Assembly: GCF_003347635.1 (NCBI RefSeq)
Contig: NZ_QDFY01000002.1
Coordinates: 62,001 to 126,000, forward strand
Length of the DNA stretch: 64,000 nucleotides
Direction: 5' to 3'
From: Sphingosinicella terrae
Lineage (GTDB): Bacteria > Pseudomonadota > Alphaproteobacteria > Sphingomonadales > Sphingomonadaceae
Both the position numbers and the translations under genes were made by a program. Below are positions 48,772 through 56,417 of the stretch, one piece after another (the first letter of the stretch is position 1; every line of letters starts with the position of its first letter). Under the pieces are notes generated by a model that was not told where the DNA came from, made no database searches, and saw only the letters and a list, made by a program, of their open reading frames with translations.

Positions 48772-48796
48772 GGAACGGCGCGGCTCGCTGCGGGTT
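48772..48796 (+). promoter_or_regulatory. Possible EcfG-type general stress promoter
   Basis: GGAAC (48772-48776), 16 bases, GGTT (48793-48796), compared with the alphaproteobacterial general-stress consensus GGAAC-N16/17-CGTT. It ends 22 bases before the ATG of the glycine-rich small protein at 48819. One mismatch in the -10 element; position and spacing are otherwise right. Confidence 0.5.
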
Positions 48797-48818
48797 CTCG
48801 ATCGAAAGGAGCCCAGCC

Positions 48819-49052
48819 ATGTCCGATCAGTCGAAAGCCGAAAAGAGGACCGGAAGCCAGGGTGCCGGGCAGTCCGGCGGAGGCGCCTATCCCAACCCGC
48901 ACACCGGCAAGCCGAGTTCCGGCAGGGACGGCTGGAACGGTCATGGCGGCCAGAGCGACATGGAATATCACGGCACCGGTCGGCTCGGCGCGAAGAAGAC
49001 CGGCGAGAATGCCAATGCGCCGACCGGAAAAGCCGGCGCCGACGATCGCTGA
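48819..49052 (+). CDS. Small glycine-rich hydrophilic protein, stress-type
   Basis: 77 residues with an AAAGGAG box. It is very polar and glycine-rich, with QSGGGAYPNPHTGK in the middle and EYHGTGRLGAKK near the end, so it is probably disordered. Small proteins of this composition occur in many sphingomonads and often belong to the general stress response (recollection). A GGAAC-N16-GGTT promoter directly upstream fits EcfG control. The molecular role is unknown. Confidence 0.75.
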   Translation: MSDQSKAEKRTGSQGAGQSGGGAYPNPHTGKPSSGRDGWNGHGGQSDMEYHGTGRLGAKKTGENANAPTGKAGADDR

Positions 49053-49364
49053 TTACCTGCGCATCCAATGAGGGCCTCGAACGGCTGAACGTCCCGGGCA
49101 TGCGGCACGCCTTCGGCGCAGAAGATCGCGCGGCGGAATCTCGCGCTGTGCCGTCACCTTCGTAAACTTTCAACGCCCGTAGCGGGCTGATTCCGGCGCT
49201 CCCGCCAAGTAATGGGAAACTGCGCCAATCGGCGGCGACGCGACCTTGCTCCCATCAGCAGGCTGGTTGTCGAAAACCTCAGAAAACCGCCAGAAACGCG
49301 ACTTGGCACGCCTCTTGAAACCGTGAGGGCACAAGCAATCACCAGGTTTCAAGGGAGCAGAACA
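49053..49364. other. Intergenic region upstream of the psp operon
   Basis: 312 bases. The right end carries the sigma-54 promoter. Upstream of it, a short hairpin GCCCG-tag-CGGGC lies around 49174. The rest should contain the enhancer sites of a PspF-like activator, but I cannot point to a convincing pair. No pspF gene is encoded in this gap or divergently beside it. Confidence 0.5.
49303..49319 (+). promoter_or_regulatory. Sigma-54 (-24/-12) promoter of the psp operon
   Basis: TTGGCACG-CCTC-TTGAA, against the consensus YTGGCACG-rNNN-TTGCW. The -24 GG (49305-49306) and the -12 element are separated by exactly ten bases; GA replaces GC at -12. It lies 45 bases before the first gene of the operon. 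Sigma-54 and PspF control of psp genes is the rule in proteobacteria, which supports the call. Confidence 0.75.
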
Positions 49365-49535
49365 ATGGCCGACTTCACCAACTTCTACCGCAGCGCCACC
49401 GCAGCCGTCGGCGCGCTGATCGTCTCGGTCGCCTTCGTCAGCGCCGCGGTCGCGCCCGCCACGGTTGCCGGCCGCACGCCGGCGGCAACTTATGCGGCGG
49501 CGGAGGCGCCGGTCGAGGTCCCCGCCAAAGCCTGA
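49365..49535 (+). CDS. Small exported/membrane protein, first gene of the psp operon
   Basis: 56 residues with AAGGGAGCAG before the ATG. One hydrophobic helix (TAAVGALIVSVAFVSAAVAPATVAG region, residues 12-36) could be a signal peptide or anchor, followed by an Ala/Pro/Glu-rich tail. It lies between the sigma-54 promoter and pspA, 110 bases upstream of pspA. No family recognised; the context suggests a membrane-stress accessory. Confidence 0.7.
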   Translation: MADFTNFYRSATAAVGALIVSVAFVSAAVAPATVAGRTPAATYAAAEAPVEVPAKA

Positions 49536-49645
49536 GCTTCCCGAAGCGCGGGCTGCTTCCCCCGGAGCCCGCGCTTCCAACGGCGGCCGGGGACAGCCCA
49601 CCCCAGAGCCCCGGCCGCCGCCAGATACTCGCATCGGAGCCAAGC

Positions 49646-50311
49646 ATGAGCATCTTCTCCCGTACCCGCGACATCATCGCCGCCAACCTGCTCGACCTGG
49701 TCGAGCGCTCGGACGACCCGGCGAAGACGATCCGGGTCGTCATCCTCGAGATGGAGGAGACCCTGGTCGAGGTCCGCGCGTCCACGGCGCGCTCGATCGC
49801 CGATCAGAAGGAGAAGAGGCGCCAGGTCGCCCAGCTCACCGCGCTGCAGGACAATTGGACGGAGCGCGCCGAGCTGGCCTTGAGCAAGAGCCGCGAGGAC
49901 CTCGCGCGCGCCGCCTTGATGGAGAAGGAGAAGCTCACAGCGCTCGCCGACACGCTGCGCGAAGAAATCGAGGCGATCGACGCGACGCTCCGGGCGTCGG
50001 AGGCAGACATCGCCAAGCTTCAGGCCAAGCTGCGCGAGGCGCGCCTGCGCCAGAGCATGATCTCCGCCCGGATCGAAAGCGCACAGAATCGCGCCCGGAT
50101 GCGCGAGATGTATGCGGGCAGCCGGGTCGAGGACGCCTTCGCCAGCTTCGACTTGCTCGAGCGTGAGGCCGATCTCGCCGAAGGCCATGCCGAGGCGCTC
50201 GCCCTGGCGGCCCCGAAGACCCTCGAGGAGGAGATCGCCGAGCTGAAGGTCGCGGAACGGGTCGATGCCGAACTGGCCGCGCTGAAGGCGGCGATGAAGG
50301 AGGCCGCATGA
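49646..50311 (+). CDS. pspA: Phage shock protein A
   Basis: 221 residues, almost wholly alpha-helical coiled coil, as in the PspA/IM30/ESCRT-III fold. The N-terminal amphipathic helix MSIFSRTRDIIAANLLDLVER is followed by ERSDDPAKTIRVVILEMEETLVEVR, the typical opening. PspA binds and stabilises stressed inner membrane and, in species with PspF, inhibits that activator. It is followed by pspB with an ATGA overlap. The operon promoter is of the sigma-54 type. The length is normal. Confidence 0.95.
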   Translation: MSIFSRTRDIIAANLLDLVERSDDPAKTIRVVILEMEETLVEVRASTARSIADQKEKRRQVAQLTALQDNWTERAELALSKSREDLARAALMEKEKLTALADTLREEIEAIDATLRASEADIAKLQAKLREARLRQSMISARIESAQNRARMREMYAGSRVEDAFASFDLLEREADLAEGHAEALALAAPKTLEEEIAELKVAERVDAELAALKAAMKEAA

Positions 50312-50610
50312 CGCTCCAGATTGACGGCGTCGACATGATCGGCGCGATCGAGATCGCGGCCTGGGTTGGAAGCATCGTAGCGATGCTGATCGTGGGACTG
50401 GTCGTCTACCTGATGGTCCGTCCGCCCCGCCGGGCGCGCGAGCGGCCGATGCGGGAACCCGAGCCGCAGGACGTCGAAGAGATGATGCGGCTGCTCGATC
50501 GGATCGAGCAGCGGCTCGAGGTGCTCGAACGCGCCGTCGAGACCGAGCCAGCCGGTGACAGGACATTGGAGAAAGCGGGCGAAAGCCGCGAAGCAAGGAG
50601 GCTGAAATGA
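50308..50610 (+). CDS. pspB: PspB-like envelope stress membrane protein
   Basis: 100 residues. A single N-terminal membrane helix (IAAWVGSIVAMLIVGLVVYLMV) is followed by a basic patch and a coiled coil (EMMRLLDRIEQRLEVLERAV), the PspB layout. PspB with PspC senses membrane stress and relieves PspA inhibition of PspF. Both ends overlap neighbours as ATGA (pspA and pspC). Sequence resemblance is weaker than the architecture, so the symbol is mainly contextual. Confidence 0.8.
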   Translation: MTLQIDGVDMIGAIEIAAWVGSIVAMLIVGLVVYLMVRPPRRARERPMREPEPQDVEEMMRLLDRIEQRLEVLERAVETEPAGDRTLEKAGESREARRLK

Positions 50611-50951
50611 GGGTGCGTCGCAAGAAGTTCGAGCTGGACCGCGATCAGGGCAAGCTGCTGGGCGTCTGTGCCGGCCTTGCAAACCATACAGGAGTCGATG
50701 TCACGATCATCCGCATTGCGCTGGTGCTGGTGACGTTGATGGGCGCCTTTCCGTGGACGCTCGTCGCTTATGGAGCGGCTGCCTTCGTCGCCCATCGGCA
50801 GGCGGCGCCGCGGTCCCGCTACGACCGGATCGCCCTTTCGGACGAGGGGCGTGAGCGCAGCCGGGCGCTGGAGCTCAGGATGCAGGCGATCGAGACCCAC
50901 GCGGCCAGCGCCAACAGCCGTCTTGCTCGCGAGATCGAGGCCCTGCGCTGA
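50607..50951 (+). CDS. pspC: PspC domain protein
   Basis: 114 residues. The PspC domain is clear: KFELDRDQGKLLGVCAGLANHTGVDVTIIRIALVLVTL, then the second membrane part AFPWTLVAYGAAAFVAH. A polar C-terminal helix with coiled-coil character follows. It works with PspB in the inner membrane as stress sensor. Its ATG overlaps the pspB stop codon. Confidence 0.93.
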   Translation: MRVRRKKFELDRDQGKLLGVCAGLANHTGVDVTIIRIALVLVTLMGAFPWTLVAYGAAAFVAHRQAAPRSRYDRIALSDEGRERSRALELRMQAIETHAASANSRLAREIEALR

Positions 50952-50989
50952 CGCGAAGCGACCGAAAATTCGGAGAATGGGAGGATAAG

Positions 50990-51223
50990 ATGAATGAGTT
51001 GACGATGACCATCGCGCTGGCGAGCTTCGGCCTGGTCGCGCTGTCCATCCCGGTGCTCGCCGCTCTCAAGGGCTGGCAGGGTTGGCTCGAGATCAAGCGC
51101 ATCGAACTTTCCAGCCAGCAGCGCCGCGAGCCGCCGAGCCCGGCGATGGAGCGGATCGAGATTGCCGACCTCAAGGAACGCGTCCGCAAGCTGGAATCGA
51201 TCGCAGCCTGCATTGATCCTTGA
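50990..51223 (+). CDS. Small membrane protein, last gene of psp operon
   Basis: 77 residues, GGGAGG box seven bases before the ATG. One N-terminal membrane helix (TIALASFGLVALSIPVLAAL) and a charged helical tail ending IEIADLKERVRKLESIAACIDP, again a membrane-anchored coiled coil like PspB. It starts 38 bases after pspC and ends 55 bases before an intrinsic terminator, so it is the operon's last gene. It may be a PspD-like or second PspB-like component; no family recognised. Confidence 0.75.
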   Translation: MNELTMTIALASFGLVALSIPVLAALKGWQGWLEIKRIELSSQQRREPPSPAMERIEIADLKERVRKLESIAACIDP

Positions 51224-51278
51224 GGACTCCGTCTTCGGACGTTCGCAACGTCCGGATCCGCCCAGCGGCTTGACACTG

Positions 51279-51310
51279 CCCCTCCCTCCTCGCGGGAGGG
51301 GCTTTTGTTT
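51279..51310 (+). terminator. Rho-independent terminator of the psp operon
   Basis: Stem CCCCTCCC (51279-51286) / GGGAGGGG (51294-51301), 7-base loop, then cttttgttt. It follows the last psp-operon gene and precedes the convergent DyP peroxidase gene. Confidence 0.85.
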
Positions 51311-51321
51311 GCGCGCTTCGG

Positions 51322-54276
51322 TCAGAGTCCGCCGAGGAAGGCGAGCAGGGTGCGGCTCGGCATGAAGAAATAGCCGCCGCCAAGGGTCCGGACGAATTTG
51401 GGCAGCGGCTTCAAGCGCACCGGACCGTCCTGGCTCGGCACCATATAGCCGCTGGCGCCGTCGCCGTGGCTGTTGAGCGGATCCTGCTCGCCCACCAGGC
51501 CGTGAAAGGCGGGGCTGACCAGCCAGGTCTGCTGGATGAACTCGAACTGTCGCTCGATGTCGCCGTTGAGGCACATGAACAGCAGGCCCGGTTTCTCTCC
51601 CGGCCTTGGCGCGTAGAGCCGACCGAGGCGATAGATGCGGTGGCGATTGGAGATGCCGACCTGCTCCAACGAGCCCGGCTTCAGCGAATCGCGCGGATTG
51701 GCGCGCCTGATGTGTGCGCCGAACGGACAGCGCAGCGCCTGCGGGTCTTCGACGCCATAGAGGAAATCGTTGTCGCCGCGCGGATTGCGCGCGGTCGCGG
51801 CGGGAATGGCGGCCTGATCCGCGGGATTGGTCGGCGGCCGCGCCGTCCGCGAGGTGGCTTCCGCGGCCAGCGGCTGCGCCTCCGCGCTGGGCTTCTCGGC
51901 CGCTTTCTCTTTCGCCCTTTTCTCGATCTCCTTCGGCAGCGGATAATAAGGGTTGCGGACGAGTGAGGAGCCGTCGCGCCAGCGGCCGATCAGCTTGGCG
52001 GCGATGAAGTCGGGCCGGACGTCATAGGGGGGCGGCAGCCGTGTCTGGAGCCGCCGCGATTCGGACCAGCAATAGTCCCAGAACCCCTTCACGTCCTGCT
52101 CGAGCTGCCGGATGACGAGGAAGGTGCCGTTGCGGCCGATCGCTCGGGGCGATTCGACGACGCTGTTGCCGAAGCTGCGGCTCCTGTCGGCGACGGGGAG
52201 AAGATTGTCCGGATCCGCGAGCGGCGACAGCTCGGGCTCGGGCGGGAAGTTGCCGCGATTATCGGGATAGCCGATCAGGAACTCGCCGGGCTCGACCAGG
52301 TGGATGGGATCGTTGTTGCGATAGCTCTGGTAACTGCCGCGGATGATCGGTTGGGAGACGCCATCGACGAAGCCGAACGGCTCTACCGCGGGCTTTTCGA
52401 CGCGGGCGAGCGGGATTCGGTGCGGCTCACCCATGCCGGCGCGCGCCGCATGGGCCGTGATCACCGCTTCCAGCCGAGCGATCGCCTGCTCCGTCCGTCC
52501 GTAGGCGAGCAGCGCCAGATCGTGGCGGGCGTCGCCCCATGACCAGGTGTCCGGATCATTATCTCCGAGATCGCCGAGGATGCGGGCACGGTCGGGATGG
52601 CTCATCCCCTCGAGGAATGCGGCGGGAAAACCGCTGACGCACTCGTCGGGGAGGCCGAGCCTGCGCAGGGCGCCGGCGGCGAGGGCGACGGTCAGCACCG
52701 CCTGGCGGCGGAGCTTGCGGCCGTCGCCGAACGCGATCTGCGGGTGGATGGCGGCCATGAATGCCCGGGCCGATGCCGGATCGTCCGGCAAGCGGTAGAG
52801 AAGGCAGGCGCCATGGGGCATGAAGCCGAGGCCGCCGAAGACCAGGCTCTGTATATCGAAGCTCTCCAGCTTCGCGTCCGGCCGGGAGGCCGATCCGAAG
52901 AGGGCCAGCCACCGCGCCGCTTCGTCATTGGTGAGCGCCGCGGCCAAGCCGCGACGCAAAGTGGCGTTGCAACGGACATGGTCGGTCGTCTGAGCCGGAT
53001 AGGCGCTGTACCAGAACAGCGTCGGAACCATGCTCGCGCGGGCGTAGCGCTTGAAGCGCTCGCCGTCGGTGGCGCCGTCCTGGAACAGGTTGCGCGCCCT
53101 TGGGAAGCCGATCGAATTCGACCAGACCGCGGTCAGCCCGGCATGGGCGCGGGTGATGAAATCCTCCAGATAGCTTTCCCAGCTGCCGCCGAAATTGGAG
53201 AAGAAGATCAGCTTTCGGGTCCCGGGCACGGTGATCCAGCGCGCAGCGTGGATGGTCGAGATCCCGCCCAGGAATCCCGGTTGGTAGACCTTGGTGGCGA
53301 GTTGGCCGATCAGCCAGAAGACGAGGCGGATGGTCAGCCAGCGAACCGGCCCCGGCTTCCGCACCGTCACCGAGATCATATGGTTCTGGGCGCAATGATT
53401 CTCCCGGGAGACGATCTCCCTCAGCGTGGCCGCTTCGGCTGCCCGGCCGTCGGTCCAGTCGCTCTCCTCCAGCCGGCGAAGCTTGAGGTAGAGAAATGCG
53501 AGACCGAGGAGGGTGGCGGCCACAAGGATGCCGAGCGCGCACAGCGCGGCGCCGAGCGCTTCGCCGATCTCGCCCTCGATCAACAGCGCGATCAGGAAGG
53601 CCGCCGCAATCAGGATGCCCAGGGGCCACAAAAAGGTGCGCACGAAGGGCCCCGCGAAGAGGCCGATGCCGGAGAGGATCGAGATGGAGCGCTCGTCGCG
53701 GCCCGGCGGCGGCGGCGGCTCGAGCGCCCAGCGATGAGCCGGGTCGGCCGCGACGTCACGACGGACTGCCGCCAGCCGGTCGATCGGCCGCTGGCCGGCG
53801 ACGCCGCTGTCGATCCGCGCGGCAACGAAGGCGGCGAGCGCCGCTTCGGCGCGAATGCGTCCCACCGTCATGGCCGGCGTTCCGGCAAAGGCGAGACCGG
53901 GATTGTCGAGCAGCCCGGATCCGATTCCGATCCGATGGGCACGCAGATAGGCCAGCAGACCGACATTGTTCCGCCAGTCTCTTGCCCTCGCGAAGATCGG
54001 CTCCAGCCGGGGACCGATGGCCGACACGATCCGCTCGATCGCCCGGTCCTCGTTCCCGTCGGCCGTGAATTCGAGGATCAGGTGAGCCTCTTCATCCTCC
54101 CCTGCCGCGATCGCGCTGAGGCTCATGAAATGGGTGCCTGCACCGTCGTCGTCGGTACGGTCCAGCGCTTCCCGGACCTCCGGTGCCGCCGGGTTGCCGA
54201 GCGCGGCGATCTGCAGGCGAAGTGCGGCAACGTCGCTATCCTTGACCGCGGCGACGATGGTGATCAGCGAATCCAT
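51322..54276 (-). CDS. Large membrane-anchored DyP-type peroxidase
   Basis: 984 residues, about twice a normal DyP protein. Residues 1-190 form an extra N-terminal domain of ferredoxin-like character. Residues about 205-285 contain two to three membrane helices (VRTFLWPLGILIAAAFLIALL, ALGILVAATLLGLAFLYL). A middle domain (about 300-460) has the motif KLIFFSNFGGSWESYLEDF. The DyP domain follows, with the GxxDG signature FGFVDGVSQP (Asp638) and the proximal haem histidine in CPFGAHIRRANPRD (His855). An Ala/Pro/Lys linker interrupts the DyP part near residues 775-830. It oxidises substrates with H2O2, here at the membrane. It is translationally coupled to the P450 gene (TGATG). Confidence 0.9.
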   Translation of the reverse strand: MDSLITIVAAVKDSDVAALRLQIAALGNPAAPEVREALDRTDDDGAGTHFMSLSAIAAGEDEEAHLILEFTADGNEDRAIERIVSAIGPRLEPIFARARDWRNNVGLLAYLRAHRIGIGSGLLDNPGLAFAGTPAMTVGRIRAEAALAAFVAARIDSGVAGQRPIDRLAAVRRDVAADPAHRWALEPPPPPGRDERSISILSGIGLFAGPFVRTFLWPLGILIAAAFLIALLIEGEIGEALGAALCALGILVAATLLGLAFLYLKLRRLEESDWTDGRAAEAATLREIVSRENHCAQNHMISVTVRKPGPVRWLTIRLVFWLIGQLATKVYQPGFLGGISTIHAARWITVPGTRKLIFFSNFGGSWESYLEDFITRAHAGLTAVWSNSIGFPRARNLFQDGATDGERFKRYARASMVPTLFWYSAYPAQTTDHVRCNATLRRGLAAALTNDEAARWLALFGSASRPDAKLESFDIQSLVFGGLGFMPHGACLLYRLPDDPASARAFMAAIHPQIAFGDGRKLRRQAVLTVALAAGALRRLGLPDECVSGFPAAFLEGMSHPDRARILGDLGDNDPDTWSWGDARHDLALLAYGRTEQAIARLEAVITAHAARAGMGEPHRIPLARVEKPAVEPFGFVDGVSQPIIRGSYQSYRNNDPIHLVEPGEFLIGYPDNRGNFPPEPELSPLADPDNLLPVADRSRSFGNSVVESPRAIGRNGTFLVIRQLEQDVKGFWDYCWSESRRLQTRLPPPYDVRPDFIAAKLIGRWRDGSSLVRNPYYPLPKEIEKRAKEKAAEKPSAEAQPLAAEATSRTARPPTNPADQAAIPAATARNPRGDNDFLYGVEDPQALRCPFGAHIRRANPRDSLKPGSLEQVGISNRHRIYRLGRLYAPRPGEKPGLLFMCLNGDIERQFEFIQQTWLVSPAFHGLVGEQDPLNSHGDGASGYMVPSQDGPVRLKPLPKFVRTLGGGYFFMPSRTLLAFLGGL

Positions 54277-55493
54277 CAGGCGCTTCCTTCCCTCAGCGTC
54301 ACGTCGAGATGGCCGGGAAAGGGACCGGCCCAGCGGACTGAGCCGATCCGGGCGAGACCGCGCGACACGAGCGCCCCGACGAGCAGCGGGATCTGGAAAC
54401 GATTGACCGCCCTGCCCGAACAGGGGTGAAGGCCGCCGCCGAAATGCAGGTAGGCGGCGCGATCGCGGTCTGGCCGCAGCCGGGTTGGACCTGGAAAGAC
54501 GGCGGGATCGAGCATCGCCGCTTCGGTCCAGGCGATCACGCGCTCGCCTTGCCCGATCGTGCGCCCGCTCAGGCTGGTGCCGGCCGTCGCCTCGCGCAGC
54601 AGGATCGGATTATGCGGCCACTTGCGCAGGGCTTCGAGGCACCAGCCGTAGAGGCGATCCTGGTCGGCGAGGTCGGCCTGCATGCGATATTGCATCCCGG
54701 GCTCTCGTCCGATCACGGTGAGGATCTTCGCCACGCAGGTGGCCGTGGTGTCGATGCTGCCGACCATCATGCCGCCGAGTGCGCGGCGGATCGCGTCGTC
54801 GTCGAGAAGGCCCTGCCGGATCAGTTGCCCCATCAGGTCGTCGCCCGGGGCCGCATTAGCCCGCCGCCGCGCAATCTCCTCGGCCAGCCACGCCTGCATG
54901 AGCCTGCCCGCCTCGATGCCGCGTTGCTTCGCGGCCTCGTCGCCGCCGAGATTGAGGAAGGTGTGGGCGAAGATCGATCGGGCTACTTCCATGAATATGA
55001 GGTCGTCCGGACCGTTGATCCCGAATAGGCCTTGCGCCGTCCGCGCCGCAATCGGTCGGGCATAGGCCTCGACTGCGTCGATCGTGCCCCCGGCCGGGAC
55101 AGCGGCGAGACGGGCCGCCGCGTCCGCCGCCGCGCCTTCGCGCAGGCGCGAGAGGTCGACCGCCGCCAGGGCCTTGTAGAGCGCCCTCCGCTCGCGCTCG
55201 AGCGCGGCCGATCGGTCCATGCCGAGGATGAAGGGACCGCCATTGACCTCCTCGATCTTGCCCACATTCACCGCAGCAATGCCGAAGTCGAGGTCGCGCC
55301 CAAGCAGCTCGCGGACATGGGCGTGGCGGATGGCGATGACCCGCTTGCCGAGACGCACCGGTCTTGAAGGGGCGAAGCGGGCGGCGATCCGCGCGGCAAG
55401 GCCGGGAAGGGTGGGACCGGCCAGCAGCCGGGCAAGGAGGCCCGGCGGCCTTGCCGGTGTGGCAATCGAACTCGGAACCCCGCCTTTGCTCAT
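54276..55493 (-). CDS. Cytochrome P450
   Basis: 405 residues. The haem-thiolate loop is YLHFGGGLHPCSGRAVN with Cys358. The I-helix oxygen-activation motif is MMVGSIDTTATC and the K-helix ExxR is EALR. The normal acidic-Thr pair is present as D-T-T. No membrane anchor is seen, so it is soluble like other bacterial P450s. The TGA overlaps the ATG of the DyP peroxidase gene. The substrate is unknown; the pairing with a peroxidase suggests a linked oxidation of a lipid or terpenoid (inference). No ferredoxin or reductase gene is adjacent. A GGAG box lies 7-10 bases before the start. Confidence 0.94.
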   Translation of the reverse strand: MSKGGVPSSIATPARPPGLLARLLAGPTLPGLAARIAARFAPSRPVRLGKRVIAIRHAHVRELLGRDLDFGIAAVNVGKIEEVNGGPFILGMDRSAALERERRALYKALAAVDLSRLREGAAADAAARLAAVPAGGTIDAVEAYARPIAARTAQGLFGINGPDDLIFMEVARSIFAHTFLNLGGDEAAKQRGIEAGRLMQAWLAEEIARRRANAAPGDDLMGQLIRQGLLDDDAIRRALGGMMVGSIDTTATCVAKILTVIGREPGMQYRMQADLADQDRLYGWCLEALRKWPHNPILLREATAGTSLSGRTIGQGERVIAWTEAAMLDPAVFPGPTRLRPDRDRAAYLHFGGGLHPCSGRAVNRFQIPLLVGALVSRGLARIGSVRWAGPFPGHLDVTLREGSA

Positions 55494-55789
55494 CGGACGG
55501 CTCCAGATACTGGACTCGAACCGTTGCCCTCGAGAGTCAAGGTGACCTATTCGTCCAGATGAGTCCAGTTAATCCGGCAGCGCTTCCGAGTGTGGAGAAA
55601 GGCGCGGTCCGAACTCGTCAAGTCGAGGCCCGGGATCAGCCGGCGAATTCTTGGAAAGTCACGTCTTTTCCGATCATTGGAATCATTGCCCGCATAGCGG
55701 TCTCGCGCCGGCCGTCATCGTGGAGGAGGCGTCCATTGCCGGATCCTGAGGGAGAGTCCGGCTTCGTTCGGCCCACTCGGCAAGCGGGG

Positions 55790-56308
55790 CTAGCGCGGCG
55801 CGTCGGGAACGGTCGCCTCCGCGCCGATCCGCAGCCTCCGGGTCGCGCCGTCTGATCCGACGATCCACAGATCGCCGAAATCCTCGTGGACGAGAGGCCC
55901 CGGGCGCGCTCCGCCGAGCTGCTCGACGATGTCCGGGACGGTGTTGCTGTGGCCAACGATCAGCGCTGGTGTCGGCCCCGCGCGGACGCGCTCGACGAGC
56001 CCCGGCGTGTCCGCGGGATCGTAGACCAGAAGCTCCAGGCCAAGCCGGGTCGCGAGCGGCGCCGCCGTCTGGCGGGTCCGCTTGAAGTCGGTCACGTAGA
56101 TGGCCCGAGGTGAAGGGCCGAAGCCCCAGTCGGAGAGCCGTTCCGCTTGGGCTGCGCCTTCAGCCGTCAGATCGGGATCTCGCTCACCCTCGGGCGTGTT
56201 CAGGTGGCGCACCACGTAGGTCGGGGAAGGCGCGGTTTGGGCGATTGTGGCGCAGCCGGCACCGAGTGTCAGCGCGGCGAAGGCGAGCAGGTTCAGCAGC
56301 GGCTTCAT
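55790..56308 (-). CDS. Histidine phosphatase family lipoprotein
   Basis: 172 residues from MKPLLNLLAFAAL, with AGAGGAAAGG before the ATG. Lipobox LGAGC puts the acylated Cys at residue 19. The phosphoglycerate mutase-like domain has the catalytic histidine in YVVRHLNTPEGERDPDLTAEG (RHL instead of the usual RHG), the Arg in DFKRTRQTAAPLA, and a second histidine in ALIVGHSNTVPDI. It is anchored in the periplasm. The substrate is unknown. It is divergent from the branched-chain oxoacid dehydrogenase operon by ~110 bases. Confidence 0.9.
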   Translation of the reverse strand: MKPLLNLLAFAALTLGAGCATIAQTAPSPTYVVRHLNTPEGERDPDLTAEGAAQAERLSDWGFGPSPRAIYVTDFKRTRQTAAPLATRLGLELLVYDPADTPGLVERVRAGPTPALIVGHSNTVPDIVEQLGGARPGPLVHEDFGDLWIVGSDGATRRLRIGAEATVPDAPR

Positions 56309-56417
56309 GGCCTTTCCTCTCAAGGCTTTCGGTCTCGACGGCGCCGCGTGGCAAGGGGGTGCATCGCCCGCGAAAATGGACTAACGCCGGCGCGAACCGC
56401 CAGAAACAGGGTAGAGA

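Noticed and set aside
52597-54429. 610-codon plus-strand frame antisense to the peroxidase and P450 genes
   Set aside because: No domain recognisable, spans the junction of two convincing minus-strand genes.
55494-55560. tRNA-like T-arm sequence (GGTTCGAGTCC on the minus strand)
   Set aside because: The stem does not pair, and no D arm, anticodon arm or acceptor end could be folded around it; it is likely chance, although an old att remnant cannot be excluded.
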